Shown piece after piece: positions 1-13,934 of a stretch of 64,000 nucleotides of DNA (position 1 is its first letter; each line of letters begins with the position of its first letter). Source of the stretch: Alisma plantago-aquatica. Its lineage: Eukaryota > Streptophyta > Magnoliopsida > Alismatales > Alismataceae. A program made the translations under genes and the position numbers. Under the pieces are notes generated by a model. That model ran no database searches. It saw nothing but the letters and a program-made list of their open reading frames with translations, and was not told the origin of the DNA. The DNA lies in contig OY856412.1 of the NCBI GenBank assembly GCA_963693085.1, positions 1,130,285,744 to 1,130,349,743 of the forward strand, read 5' to 3'.

Positions 1-1578
1 AAGGTCTATCTCTAAGGGCGTTGATGCATGTACAAGTTTATGACCGAAATGAGTGACATCTATATAATCTAAGGAAATTCATTTAGATTTTAATGTTATC
101 ATGTATTATGTGCTTTTTTGACCTTGATGTAATAAGCTTTACAAATTTAATGTTTTTGAGAACCAATGCATATTTACCTATTGTAAAGTTATCATATTAT
201 TGCAACGTATTTGTAGCATACCCAAATATGGTGCATTCTTCATCTCATCCCTCTCTACAGAACTTTCTATTAAGATTATATCCAATAACTTTTCCCCTAA
301 TTTAGAATGCATTAGGATTTATTGGAGTTTATTGGAATTAAATTTCATCAATATCTTCTAGATAGAGGGTTAAAACAGTAAACTAATCAAAAGAAAATTT
401 AATCATATGACTTGTCGTACAAATACTTTATAGAATAGGCTTCACTATCTAGAATCTTCATCTTAATATGAATGAAAGAAAATCAAATTAAAATGTGAAA
501 TGGGATAAAAATTGATTTATTGAGAGGAGTCGATATATTAAATGAATGCTTAGTATAAAAATAAAAAATAAAAAAATGTGTTTTCAAAATATAAAATAAA
601 TATTAAATGTGGTTTCCTCATATCCTAGTTATCCTACCTATCATAATTTATACCATCTAGGTAACATTAGCTTATTCGGATGAATTAGTAAAGAGATACA
701 TAAACCATTAGGTTTTGTTGATTTAAATAATGCATTTCTTTAAATTGTTTAGCTTCCATTTTTTCCCTTATTTGCATATTTCTTTCGTTTCTCGTTTATG
801 GGTGATAAGAATTGTAACATATTGAAATCTCACACTCCTTACAAGCACCCTCATGAGAACTATTGTATTAGGATTGAAGGGAGGAGAGTCAATTCCTACC
901 TCCAAACGTTTCAATTTCATTATTACAGTAACACTTCTACACCCTTCCTCTAGAGTCCCTCTCTCTTTCTCTCCAATCATGTCAGGGAGAGAATAATCCT
1001 TCTTCCTCTACCTATTCATTCCACAGTAGTTTGACCAGAATATCTTCAAGGTTCATTACGATGTACAAATTTTAAATTTCCCCCTCCCCTATTCTCATCT
1101 CCTTGGAACCTCCCCACTTCTCCTAACACCCTACTCTTGCTAGTATCTTCCCAAATAATCCATGCGTACCTAGAAACAATTTTTCTATGGCTCAATCACC
1201 CCTTCTAGAATGGGACCCCAATTCCCACTTCCAATTTCTTCTAGCAACAACCTTGAGTCTTTAAATCACCTATAGCCACATGGACACATAGACTTAGCCC
1301 AGAGCACCTATTTGAGTACCAACGAATGTGTATTACTCTCATTCAATCTTCCTAACTTGTAACTCTTTATTCCTTAACAATCAAATAGTTTCTTCCTATT
1401 TTCAAACATATAATGAAATCATGTGCACTTCAATTATATTTTTCTTATTATATCCATTTTTATCTTCATATTGATGTTGCAAATTTTCCCATGACTCTAG
1501 TTATCATAATTTTGCCTTTATTCTATGTCCTAGTTTCTCCTCTTGGCCAAAAATGTCTTTCATCTTGTTTCTAGCCAC
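1..1578. other. Unassigned AT-rich intergenic DNA
   Basis: I recognise no protein domain, RNA gene or terminal repeat here. Open frames are short (70 codons or fewer) and match no family I know. A pyrimidine-rich stretch lies at about 1,070-1,260. It may be decayed transposon sequence, but nothing identifies it. Confidence 0.5.
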
Positions 1579-4500
1579 TGTAAGACCCGAGTGAGGGATG
1601 TTGAATCCACTAGGCTCTGACAAACTTGAAAGGTTTACTATTTTGGTGGTTTTCATGTTTTGTTTGGATTTTGATCCCAAATTTTAAACTATTTGATCAT
1701 GGTTCCTTGAATGTAGAAGACCAACCAAAGTTGATTGGTCCAGGTCTCCCTTGATGCTAATTTTTCTTATCTCTCTAACAAAGGGTAATATGATATTATG
1801 ATCCTTAATTGATGTTTCTGACTGTGTACCTTCTTGTGTGGAAATTTACTAGAATGCATTGTCACATTTGATTTGCCAATAACCGTATGCAAAGGTTATA
1901 TTAGTCATTTCTCCATCATCCTTCTATTAAAAAAAGGAAATGGATTTAACTTGGAAAAATATTAGTCACTTATCAGAGTATCAAAAAAGTATACACCATA
2001 TTTTTTGAATTCAAAGTAATGTCACTGATTTAATGGGGATGGCTTTCAGTGCCTGATTCTGAATTTATAGTAAGGTAACTTCAAAATTACAAAACTAACA
2101 CCGAATTTCAAAGTATATATAATTTTTCCTTCTAAACCATTCAACCTCACCCACTCCCTCAATATTTTCTTTCCCAATGTTTTTTCATTACAAGTTTGAT
2201 GAATTCCTCAATTCACAATTTTGAAACCAACAAATTACAAAAATGCCTTTGCAGAAGCACAGGACAACAAATTGGACTGCCCATCCTTTTTAGATGGGAA
2301 AGTGTAAGGAGTGGTATCCTACAGGGGAACCACTCCCTACTAGAAATAAAAAGGTAGCATCCCTTGAAACAAACACCACATAATTGTTTTTGCCAAAGGG
2401 ATGAATAATAATTCATTCAAGATGTATGTATCATATCACAGTGAGTAGTAGCTAAAAAGATCATTATCTAACAATTTGCAAAGCTTGATAACATAATACA
2501 TCACTTCACCACACATGGGTGTCCAAAAAGGAAAACTGAACATATAAGCCAAAGATCAAGACTAGGGTCATCTAAACACCTCTTCAAATCTCCCAAAATC
2601 TCATCTACAAAGGTTGATGTTGAAGTTCACCTCTCTTTGATCTAACCTGGGGTTGGAAGCATACCCCACAAAAGAAGACAAGAAAGAGAAACATCAGTAA
2701 AAAGTTGGTATGTGCATATTAAAGAAAAGTTGAGCAATATTATGAAAAGAAGGAAAACAAATATAATGGCCTCCCATAGAAAAGACAAGGACTACCAAAA
2801 GAGGGCATAAAAGGAAAAAGAACAACAATAAAAGAGATACTTGCCATAACCAAACAAAAAAAATCGTGCCATACTAGCACATATGAAGAAAGTAGGGTAC
2901 ACACCCCATAATAATCAACCTACACACATGTGAGATAAACATAGCCCTAGAACAATATAAATAATAATGGCGGCCAAGGCTTCACATCCTTGAAACCTGA
3001 TAGAGGATGACACACTGCCAAACTCCCAATATATAAAAGTTTAGCCAAGGCTTCACATCCTTGAAACTCAGGTATATGGTACCACCACCACCATCCCAAA
3101 AGAATAAAGGGGCACACACCCAAAAACCAATGCAATTACACTACTCTAGTGCTACTAAATCACATAACATGTAAAATGTAGAGGCAAGTAGAAAAGTATA
3201 GTCAAAATTATACAATGTTTCCACCACACAATGGAAAACACAAACATATAAACATCCACTTCAAAGTGGGCACATATCATTATATAAGAGAAACATGCAC
3301 CAAGGCACAAGATACATATCAAGGGAATATCCAAGTCCTTAATAAGCAAGATAGTTCACATGAACCATGATATCAAGAGAAAAGGCATATGTGTAGGCCA
3401 AAGTCAAAAGAATGATAAAATAGATGAATTTCTCAACATAGAGGAATAGGTGATACAACATACCTCAACTTTAGAGTCTACTCTGACCAAAGCCAAGTCT
3501 AGGTCCAATCCTGGGCCTCTAAAGAACCAATGATGTATATATGTTGAATTAGGGTTAGGGTTCCATTCATTATTCAAAACCCTAAAAACACCTTTTTAAC
3601 ATTATGTGAATTAGGCTATTAAAATAGTTCCACATTTTAGTTTAGGTTATTCGGATTCCAAAACATATTTTATTATATTTTTCTGATTTAAAAATCTTTA
3701 GTTATGAATTTTACAAGATATTATCTAATTATATTAATCCATTAACACCCACTTTTAATTAAACATCAGAATTAGGTTACATGTCTAGCATAATCAGTTA
3801 GATATTCTTTTTCTCATTTTATAGACTATTTATGCATATTTTTCCGATTCGGGATTAATTAGTTATCGATTTTACAAAATCAACCAATAGGAAAATTCAG
3901 AAAAGCCAACTCAGCAATTAGAGGTGAGAGAGAGAAGAGAGAGAGGGAGAGGGTCGTGGCTTTGAGTTGGCCCAATAAGATCCGGCCAACTCAGCTGACC
4001 ACTCGTCCACATCAGTCGAAGCTTTCACAAAACAAAAGAATAGGGCTCGTGCGAAAACACCAAATTGCCCATAGGCGAAAAACAAAAGCCAGAAGAAAAG
4101 AGAGAGGGTAGAGAAGGGAAACCACATGGGGTATTGTTCTTCGCTGAACAACCTGAAGCAAGCAATTAGGAGCACGAGTCCTCCGATCAAACTTGAACTC
4201 AAAAAATCAATTCGAGAAGATAACGGTGTCGTAGTATTCCTGAGACCAAGGGAAAGCCAATGACCTTGGACAAGGTTTAAACGCCAGTAAGAGAAGGAAA
4301 AAACTGGAATCCGCCATAGCTGGAAAACACAGAAAGAACGGGAAAGAAACCGGGAGCACCAGCAGCGAAATGGGGTGAAGAAGAGGAAGAATTCACTTGG
4401 CCGAGGCTGCACAAGCCAAAACATGATCAAACGCACTAAGAGAGCAAATAGGGACCTCGCCAGAGGCGACCAAACCTGAAACCCGAACATAGCTAGTCGA

Positions 4501-5941
4501 TCGAGAGATAGAGAAAACCACAAGTGAAAGTATAAGAAGGAAAAAGGCGGAGGGAGGTCCAAGGGTACTCACTGGAGTTTTAATTGAACCGAAAGAAGTA
4601 GAGAATGATGGGGTACTTTTGAGATCGCCAGAGAAGAAACCAAGTAGGCCTGACTACTTCACGTGATGCCTGGTCCAATCAAGGCAAGAGGCGAAGAGGA
4701 GGAAGGTCGGGGGTTCTTTCTGGGTGGTTGCAAGAGTAGGAGGAGCACGAAGCAAGTGGCTGTGAAAATGCTGAAGAAGAGTGATTTGGGGGTTCTATAT
4801 ATATAGGGTTCTAGGGGTCAAGCAAGGGATCATTGGGATTGGAATCAAGAAAGGATTCATTTGGGAAAGAAACCAGAAGATTCCATCAAGACACGACAGA
4901 GAAAGAAGAAAATCAAACTTGACGTCACCATTTGAAATCGGGAAGACTCCTACCCAAGGTAGGAGATGACCCACGGCCATCAGATTGCACATCCAATGGT
5001 CAAAAATTGTCAAATAATCAGAATAGGGCACGTGACAACGACATAGGTGAGAAATAAGGAAAATCAAGTGTGACAAGGAAATATTCTGAATTAAACCAAA
5101 GTGAAACCATTTAATGCATTATTTTCTCTTTGCTCAATTATAGGTCCTAGACTTATCCAAATTAAACCAAATTTTTCACATAAGTTAAGTTAAATATGTA
5201 CATTTCGATTCTCTAATTAGATTTCACTTTTAGCAACTTTAGATGATTATTTAATATATTCTTTATTTCTCTCTCTTGGTGCATTAATGACACATGGATT
5301 ATCCAAATTAGATGAGACTTCATCCTTAAGTCATATTTGACATGTTGGATATGAATTTTCCTTTAATTTTATATATTAGAGTTGTTTGTATATTTATTTA
5401 ATATTTTGAAGGTTCTACACACTTTCTCTCTCCTGATTTCACCTCTTAAGCAAACGTTCTCCAAATTGGATGAAAATTTACCCAAAAGCTATATTTATTA
5501 TGTAGATTATGAATCTAAGATTATTTTCCTCTTTTGGAGTTATTTATTATTTTATTTGATATTTTGGGGAAAACATACATCTTCTTTACCAATTTGAATT
5601 AAATGAATTATTATTATGTGAATAATGTGAAACTTGACTCCCAAGGAAATTGGGATCCAAGGAACACAGTTTTCAACTTAGATTTCACTTTTGGGATATC
5701 TTTTTATGAGATATGTCATATGGCTCATTAGTGGCCCATTATCTCATTATTCAACCAATTATGTTCTTATTACCTCCATATGAGCCATATGTGATTATTA
5801 TACTCGATTTATTATGTTACACTTCTTGTGACACATTTTATATTTTATTATTGGCTTAATTACATGTATTAGCTTATCCTTGTTTGGCTAAGTCAAAGGG
5901 GTCAAAATTCTAAGGTAGGGTTCTAGTTCTGGTATGTTACA
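1579..5941 (-). mobile_element. Candidate LTR (solo or remnant), minus orientation
   Basis: Read on the minus strand, this block starts TGTAACATACC and ends GGGTCTTACA, so it has the TG...CA ends of a gypsy LTR. A TATA-like run (about 4,796-4,805) is followed on the minus strand by a long CT-rich tract (about 4,790 down to 3,920), which resembles an LTR promoter and leader. A 24 bp phrase is repeated at about 2,972 and 3,045. Against the call, no primer-binding site or polypurine tract adjoins either end, and the flanking 5-mers (GCCAC and CAAAG) do not match. The minus-strand open frame at 3,918-4,562 lies in the CT-rich tract and matches nothing. Confidence 0.3.
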
Positions 5942-5984
5942 CAAAGTGTATAAATCAAAAGTAAAACTATATTATGTAAACAAA

Positions 5985-7040
5985 GGCTAAATAAGGTTCT
6001 TATTGGTCGGTTTTAGGATTAATGAGTTTAGTGAAATAAATAGTAACATAATACATAAATGTTGTGTTTAGGTATTGAATAGTATTAAACCTGGCCTTAG
6101 GAGTACTATTCAATACTTCGGTCTGGTTTTGAGGTATGTGTAGTTCTATTTTAATTTTGGCAGTCAAATGACTATAGTCTTGATTCCTTATAATGAAGCA
6201 CCCTTTTCATTATTTTCCATCCTTGGATATCTAAATTGATTCAATTTTCTTAATTGAATTCATATGAATTCTTTTAGATTATTAATTATCTTGTTTTCTT
6301 GGGTTTATGGCCCCCCTTGACATGCCATTTTTATTTTTAATTCTGATTAATAATTGCAAAAAAAAATATTGTTTATCTATGCATGCATGGTATTTAGACT
6401 ATTTATCTATGTAATTATATCCATTATTTTGTGTTGTTCTTCCATGGATATGTCGTTTCCATCTTTTTTTATATAGACGGACATGTTATTCCTCCAGGGT
6501 GTGTTGTTCTACCCATTCTAACATTGGGACATGTTGTTGCATTCAAGGTGTGCCTTCTCCACCGAATTTCAACCAATCACCTAGTGTCATTCGAGCCCTA
6601 CTCTATACACTTTTAGTCGATTTTAAATCAGCATGCAATTGTAAAATTTATGAAGTTACAAATTGTTTAATGCCAAGATACTTTATGATTCCTTATTGTT
6701 CTTACTCATGAATTCCAAATTTTCTTGATATATTGTCTTGAACTGACCTTCATATCTATAGACTCTCTTGATATGGAACACCCTTTTTTTACTCATACAC
6801 CCTTTATATGACCAAATGTTTTATTTAAGCACATGCTTGGTAACACGTACGATACCATGTGTATTCTCTTCTAGTGGTTGTTCCCAAACAATAAAGATGT
6901 AGGTGTTGTAGAGGATGGTGTATCAGGAAGACCTCGAATAATGGACTTTGAAGAATAACTTAATATATGGTTCCCTCTACTCTAGTCCTTTATAATGAAT
7001 AGTTGTACCAAGAGGGTATCCATAGTGTAAACAATGTTTC
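5985..7040 (+). repeat. Left arm of a long inverted repeat
   Basis: This arm matches the reverse complement of about 7,215-8,245 over nearly its whole length. Matching landmarks, outer to inner, include 'tttaggattaat', 'gagtactatt', 'caaatgactata', 'ttggata' before a stretch ending 'ccccc', 'acttttagtc' and 'gtaggtgttgtagaggatg'. Identity by eye is roughly two thirds, with small indels, so the palindrome is old. No coding capacity is recognised. It could be two copies of one repeat inserted head to head, or a foldback element. Confidence 0.75.
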
Positions 7041-7214
7041 TCGAGAAATATTCTACTCTTTACTTAATTTAGGAATAGAGTTTTCCAATCCAAACACATG
7101 AATATGTGTGAAGGAAAAGATGAAATTTAATTTATAGAGTATGATATATCACATCGAGTCATTTTATAGCTGGTGAAACTTATGTAATTCAACATTATTA
7201 TCATTACATAGGTC

Positions 7215-8245
7215 CTCACCTCAATGGTGGTATTACAAAAATACAAGGGTACATTTAATTATTAGAAAGGACCAGTGTAGATAGAAACTTGGTCATCTGA
7301 ATATATTCTTTAAAAGTCCATGGCTCAAGATCATCCTAAGTAATCATCCTCTACAACACCTACATTTGGGTGGTTTGGATACTAAGTATGTGAATATATA
7401 GAATATTTTGGGATATAAAGGGATCATGAATATAATAAGGGTGTTCCCATTAAATACAAGCTATAAGCATTTAGGTAATTCAAGAGAATGTATTAAGAGA
7501 GTGAGGCATTATTGTGAAAGACAAAAAATAAATCATAAAGTATATTGCAATTAATTAGTTTCCAACTTCACAAATAATACAATTACATGCATATTTAAAA
7601 TAGACTAAAAGTATATAAAATAGGGGCATGACACCACTAAGTCATTGCAAAAGAAACGGTTGAGGAAAACAAACCCTACATAGAATAACATGCATTGATA
7701 TATACATGGGTGGAACAGTACCCCTTGGGTGGAATAGAGTTCCTATATATAAAATAGGTGGAAACAAAACACCCAAGGTGGAACAACATGACCTAATGCT
7801 TATCACTACAACTGATAGTAGTTGAAATACAATGAACATGTAATAGAGATCCAAGATATGTTTTTCCAATCATTAATCATGATTAAACATTTAAATGGAA
7901 TAGTAGGGGGGTCATATACCCAAGGAAACAAGATACTGCATAATCCACATGAAATCATATGATTTTAAATTCAAAAATATAAGATTTCAATTTATATATC
8001 CAAAAAGGGATGACATTCAAAAGGATTCCTCACTATAGGGAAAACGGATTATAGTCATTTGAATGCCCAAATTAAAATATACTTTGCACACACTTGAAAG
8101 TGAAGCCTACTTATCCAATAGTACTCTCCCGGCTAGGTTTGGTACTTTTAATACATATGCAAAATCTTTATGTATTAATTTATTATTTATCTAGTTAAAC
8201 ATATTAATCCTAAAGTGACCTTACCATAAACTCGTATTAGGCATT
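7215..8245 (-). repeat. Right arm of the long inverted repeat
   Basis: This is the partner of the left arm at 5,985-7,040, in reverse orientation. The spacer between the arms is about 170 bp (7,041-7,214). The best conserved block is 'gtaggtgttgtagaggatg', which reads forward near 6,898 and reverse near 7,340-7,366. The outer boundary is fuzzy: similarity fades beyond about 8,245. The minus-strand open frame at 7,642-7,869 is part of the repeat, not a recognisable gene. Confidence 0.75.
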
Positions 8246-8788
8246 CAAAACTATCACAATAAATCATTTGCATTTAAAAAAACATATGAACATATGACAA
8301 TCGACTTAAGATTTTGTTTGTCTTCTTTTTATCCGTTAGGTTGGTTTTTGTCTTTGGAATCCCAGTCATCAAGTAAGTAAGTGTGTGTTTCTCATATAAT
8401 CTAAAACTCAAAAGGTATCGATGCTATAATCCATCTAAATATTGATTTATTATGTCTTCCAATGTCACCTTTATTAAACTCTATATTTTAGTCCATCAAT
8501 TGATGTTTCTCATGGTGTCAAGAAATTTAAGATTATCTTCCTTTACACAGGACTATAAACCCTATTCCTAGCATATCTCATATTCCTCCTAATCTTGGAC
8601 CCTCTCACCATGACTTGGTTCCTAAAAGTCTCATGCATATACTCCAGAATAAGCACAAAAGGACGAATCTCAATTATTTATCTTTCTTCAATCTTGGCTA
8701 AGGTTGAGGATCACATCATTAAACCTATTTTGGATAATAGGAAAATTGCTTTATGTAAATAAAATAGATCATGTAAATTTCATACTAT
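8246..8788. other. Unassigned intergenic DNA
   Basis: No domain or repeat is recognised between the inverted repeat and the LTR-like repeat that starts at 8,789. Confidence 0.5.
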
Positions 8789-9945
8789 TGTTGGTATGTA
8801 TGCCTAGCGAGCCAATCATATGATGATTGTAATGGCATAATTTGTAAAAACTTTCATTAATAATAAAGGCAATACTCCAACTTATTATGTTTTATACAGT
8901 TTTGAGATAATGATGAAACATGATAAATTTCTAAAGAATGATATCACTCAATGACATATGTCTTTGAGTTGAGGACTTGGACGATGAGATCATATGGATG
9001 TCATGAGTAGTCTACTCTACCTCAACTCACCATTTTGAATGATGAGATCATATGGATGTCAAGAGTATAAGCATTCTTGGTATGTCCATAGTCGGATGTT
9101 ACTGTGGAAGGATAATAGAGAACAATAACACTTAAGACTAGAGTGTGTCTTGGTTTATGACAGAAATATCAAATCAATCACATAGATATTTGTTAGATGA
9201 TAGTGTATGGAACAGACCCACCATGAGAGTGATACATGGAAACCATGATGAGTTGTCATATTCATCTTTCATGGTGATGGTGGTGATTGTGGTTCTTAGA
9301 CCTAAGATCACTACTCTCATCACATGTAATTTGATGTGCTTTTGCATCACCCATTGTGATCTTGAATAAGGGCTTCCATAAAGGTGGATCTCGGGTTCAC
9401 TATGATACATGTAGATAATTTTGAGTGATGTAGATGGGATTTGTCCCTCTTATAGGAGTTTGATATCCTGGCCACTTGATAAGCTAGACTGAGAAATGCA
9501 TGGCCATGTTGGTGTGAGTCAATATATAATGTGAAGCTTATAGATATCATAGACAGGCTGCTCTAGTTCAAGGAACATGGATTGAACGTTGAAGAGGATG
9601 ACGATTCCATGTATCGAGTTCAATTTGGATATTAGAGACAAAGGAAATATATAGTCATTGTAACACCAAGCATAGATTGTACGTTGAAGTTGTTCTCCAA
9701 CTCTCTAGTTATGTGGATAGAAAAGAAGTCTTCCTAGATACCAATTATTGCTTGTGAAATCATAATATGATTATGAATATCACTGCCAATGTAGTTTGGA
9801 GTCTACCGGGTTACACGCATATGATGTGATTGGAATAGGAGTATAATTGTGGGTGTGATTGGAGTGTTCTTAATCAAGTTGATTACTAAAGCATTTAGGT
9901 AATCTACTAGAATAATATTGGAATTTAAGTACACAAGGTCCAAGC
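8789..9945 (+). repeat. LTR-like dispersed repeat, copy 1
   Basis: The block begins TGTTGGTATG and is related to the reverse complement of about 49,030-50,097. Shared stretches include 'gagagtgatacatggaaacc', 'tatcaagtggccaggata' (reverse-complement sense) and 'ctaaagcatttaggta', in the same order. A TG start and two widely separated copies fit an LTR, probably of a copia-type element, but I see no primer-binding site, polypurine tract or target duplication. A small internal duplication ('gatgagatcatatggatgtca') sits at about 8,979 and 9,039. The 3' limit is approximate. Confidence 0.55.
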
Positions 9946-10384
9946 TTCATAAGTACCTATACCCTTAGAGGCCCTAAGGAAATGACTAAGGACAAAGATA
10001 CATGAGGATGATATAAATAATAAAAACAATTATGTAATAATGGTTTGTATATGTAAGAAAAATGAAATAAAAGCCCTACAGGTTGTTCCCAAACTCAAGC
10101 ACCATGAGAAAGAACTTCCCTTGGTTTAATGACATTTAAGAACTCATTGGAATTATAAAAATATCTATGTATGATGACTCACTTTTGGGCATGAGTCAAT
10201 CCAATTGTAGATCTGTAGGATGATACATGATTCACCATCTCTACATGCAAAATGAGGTGATTATTATTTTTGGACTATAACCAAATGTTTATATTATCTT
10301 AGTGTAAGTGTAAGAGATTGGGTAGCCACCTTTAATATACACACGTTGTATATCTGGTGAATATCTTGAGATTGAATTTATGAT

Positions 10385-10387
<3 letters not shown>
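9946..10387. other. Unassigned intergenic DNA
   Basis: This stretch may continue the LTR-like repeat, because its partner at 49 kb also continues past the aligned part. I cannot align it by eye, and no gene is recognised. Confidence 0.4.

Positions 10388-10418
<31 letters not shown>
10388..10418. repeat. (TA)n microsatellite
   Basis: An uninterrupted TA dinucleotide run of about 31 bp. Confidence 0.95.
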
Positions 10419-10421
<3 letters not shown>

Positions 10422-10558
10422 ACCATCTCAATAGATAGAGTTAAAATATAGTTCATGTGCATGCACAAGACCTAAGTGACAAATCTATTCACCAAGTGAT
10501 AAAGAAATGAAATGAAGAAGGATGTGGGACCATATGTATAATGGTCTTCATTGAACCT

Positions 10559-10586
10559 AATATATATGTATATACATATATATATG

Positions 10587-10657
<71 letters not shown>

Positions 10658-10697
10658 TATATATATATATATCTGTGTGTGTGTGTGTGTGTTATAT
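10559..10697. repeat. Compound (TA)n-(GT)n microsatellite
   Basis: A TA-rich run of more than 110 bp is followed by about 19 bp of GT repeats. Open frames across it (for example 10,489-10,719 minus) are repeat artefacts. Confidence 0.95.
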
Positions 10698-11067
10698 AAT
10701 AAAGGTTGATAATTTCCAAGGACGGTTGTTATCCATATTAGTACATATTGAACTCCTTGATTGATTTGGTAACATTGGAAGAATGAGAAACATGTATGAT
10801 ACCATCTTGAGGAATTAGCTTTGATGGTAACCTATCTTGATATTTAGTACATGTGATTTAAACATTTATTGATGCATAAGAAATGGGTAAAATTTGTGAT
10901 GTGACTCAAGGATAGACTTAAACCTCAGGCTTGCCAGGAAGAGAGAAAATTATGTTAGAGACACATATAGTTATCTCTCATTAAATCCTAGAGATGGAGG
11001 GTCCAAATACTATGAAGTCACGAGCCTGAGAAAAGGAGATATGTATATCTGACAAAATCATTCCTCC

Positions 11068-11322
<255 letters not shown>

Positions 11323-11379
11323 TAGCCAACTCTTCGCCAAGAGAGATAGGCCCTTTTGGAGGAGTAAATACATCATGAT

Positions 11380-11990
11380 AACATGAACCCTGGACAATAC
11401 TTGATGTGCATATAGAGGATAGTATGAACTTTCTTTTTGGGCATGTGATGATACCAAGAACTTGGAAAGTGCGAATGAAACACAATCATTGTAGCAACCT
11501 CCAAATCAATGCACTATCTTACATACAAAATAAAGAATTTTTGCCCAAAGAAACCCAGACCAGAAAGCCCTGCTTCAAGAAGGGTGTTGCTGAACAAGCT
11601 AGCCTCAGCATAGTTGAAGGAGGAACCTCCCAGTTTTTCATTTGGTGCCTGCATCGTGTTAAAGTCTCCTAACACGATCCATGGGTCTGTGATCATGTTG
11701 CTCATGTTAACCATGTGCTTCCACAGTTTTGTCCTTACTGTGATATGAGGGCTAGCATAAACAAAGGTGACAGTTATGGATTTATCGACCCTACACATCA
11801 CAAATTGCCTATGGGTGTTAATAACTTTAACAGTACATATATCTTTGTTCCAACATACCCAAAACCTCTTGCGAAACCCTTCACTTCGCAATGAGAATAC
11901 TCTTACGCTGGAGAAAGGAATTCACACCAATTTATTTGATAGACTTAACCTTGAATGTTTAGAGACTATGGATCTCATCCTCTATATTCT
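11380..11990 (-). pseudogene. LINE (L1-type) ORF2 endonuclease fragment
   Basis: The minus-strand frame at 11,514-11,891 encodes part of an apurinic-type endonuclease/exonuclease/phosphatase domain like that of plant L1 LINE ORF2. It carries the order FVYASP, then VLGDFN (the catalytic GDFN motif), then a stretch ending GLGFFGQKF, which corresponds to the family's D/GLGF-G--FTW region. Weaker similarity continues downstream on the minus strand to about 11,380 in another frame, and upstream to about 11,990, so frameshifts are present. No reverse transcriptase follows: the fragment runs into the microsatellite block. It is a dead 5'-truncated or internally broken LINE piece. The family is fairly secure; the exact clade is not. 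Confidence 0.75.
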
Positions 11991-13248
11991 CACAAGGTAA
12001 CCTTTTTTGGATGGTTAAAGTGTATGGATTATTCTGAAGCCCTATAAAATGTACACCTCTTGATATAAGGAAGTATTATGTCAAAGGCCTCTTTTGAGCT
12101 TTCCATTGATGGCTAATAAGTCAATTAGTAGTATTTGATAAACCTAGTCTTGAAATCATGAAATGTTTGTAATCATATAGGACTTAAACCTATGATGGTA
12201 ACAAAAGTTTCTATCCACCCAAAATATGCTTTGATTTGAATTTTGAGGGCCCAAGATAGATAGAAACCCCAAACTGATGTGAAATGCATGGACTTACACC
12301 TTTGCATAAGAGATCATGTCCAACCCATTTGGACATTCCCAAGAATTGTGTAAAGTTAGGTCCTTAGTACGTAGCTTTGTTTGGAATATGGGAATAGATT
12401 AGTGAGAAAAAATATTATCACGACCTTCCACCTCAATAAAGCCTAATGCTTGGTGTTTTCCATATGCTTAAGTTAAATCTCTATGTGTAGGATACTACTC
12501 ATGTGATGAATTTCAAACCTTTAGATCTCCAAGGTACCTCGACCTACCCAAAGGCACCTATAAAGACCATAGATTCAAATATGAAGGAGATCCAGAATAA
12601 ATAGATAGAAATGTTTAATGTTCACTTGATACACCATGGAGAGTATGAATACACATGGAAGCTAAATGTTGACATGGGAAAAGCTCATCCACCCTTTTCT
12701 TTTGTGGACATAATTCATTTAAGGGGGGAAGATAGAGGACTTGAGATTTCTGCCATCTTTTTTAAATTTTTAATTGAATTTTTTTTATTAAAAATAATAT
12801 TCTAATAAAGATATTGGTTGCAATAATGTGTGTAAGTCCTTTGAGGCTATAATTCAAGAACCTATGGATCATGATGTAATTATCAATAATATTTGAACCT
12901 TTACCTATACAAAATTTATTGGAATTTTGTATACTAGTTTTGAACATAAAACATTGTCACGTGTGGTTTTCAGACCATTATATTTATAAATGAAAGCTTA
13001 ACTAAATTTCCAAGAAAAGTACAGATAACAAATTTATTTTGTCACAATTTTTTTATTATAGAAAGAAGAATGTGACATAAAGAGAAGTAAAACCCCAAAT
13101 TTCAATTCAATTAGATGCTCCTAGTGGCCTGGGGAATTTTTAGGAACCTATTAACTCATATATAAAAGGAAAAATAAGCTTTGGTAAGTCTGTAATACAT
13201 TAAAGTCCTGGTGGAAAGATTAGGTCGACCAATATTTACCCCCTTGCC
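11991..13248. other. Unassigned DNA between the LINE fragment and the probable LTR
   Basis: This stretch may include more of the LINE 5' region on the minus strand, but I see no diagnostic motif. It is AT-rich with short open frames only. Confidence 0.4.
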
Positions 13249-13934
13249 TGTCACGCCCCCTAACCCATCCACTAAATACTGAATCAACAATGCATGGATC
13301 ATTTTAAACCTCCCAACTAAAAAGGAAACGATCCCAATCTCCTCTCTCTCTCCCCAATCATTTCTCTCTCTCAGGTAACTTTCTCACCCTAAGACCCAGC
13401 CAAACTCTTCCTCTCACTGATCCATTTCTAATTATGGGTGGATTAGAAGAAAGTACTTCCTTGGCCACCAAGAAAAAACCACTTTGTCCTTCCCCCTTAT
13501 AATTTGATTATCCCCTATCATATAAACCATAAACTAGCCCTCCACATTCTATAAACCTAGCCCCATCAGATTGGCTATCTTACGGCCAATCTTTCCCATC
13601 CAATTTTGTAACCAATCATGACTTGCAACCCCTTTTTGGGCATTTCTACCTCAAAAAATGTTTTCCCCTTCTGAGTTCACCTACAAACTTGTGATAATAA
13701 CCTGGACATGACTCAATGGTTCCAATGCATCTTAGATCCCTAGCCCTCCTTCTCACGTTCCTCCTTGGTAAAGTTGCCACCTAGTCACAGTGTAGCATGG
13801 TGTGCAAGGCAGAGGCATAGTGGGGCATTTTCCTCCCTATTGTGATCCAATGAGGATCATACTACCCATGCCCAGGCCAAGGTCCATGTCAATTACAATC
13901 TAGATGAAGACCAAGGACCAGTAAGATGGGCTCA

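Noticed and set aside
3545..3560. Telomere-like TTAGGGTTAGGG
   Set aside because: Only about two units, and the plant telomere repeat is TTTAGGG. Chance occurrence in AT-rich DNA.
3918..4562. 214-codon minus-strand open frame
   Set aside because: It lies in a CT-rich tract with a Phe/Leu/Ser-biased product and no recognisable domain. It is better explained as LTR leader composition.
1574..5946. Target-site duplication around the candidate LTR at 1,579-5,941
   Set aside because: The flanking 5-mers GCCAC and CAAAG do not match, so no insertion event can be confirmed.
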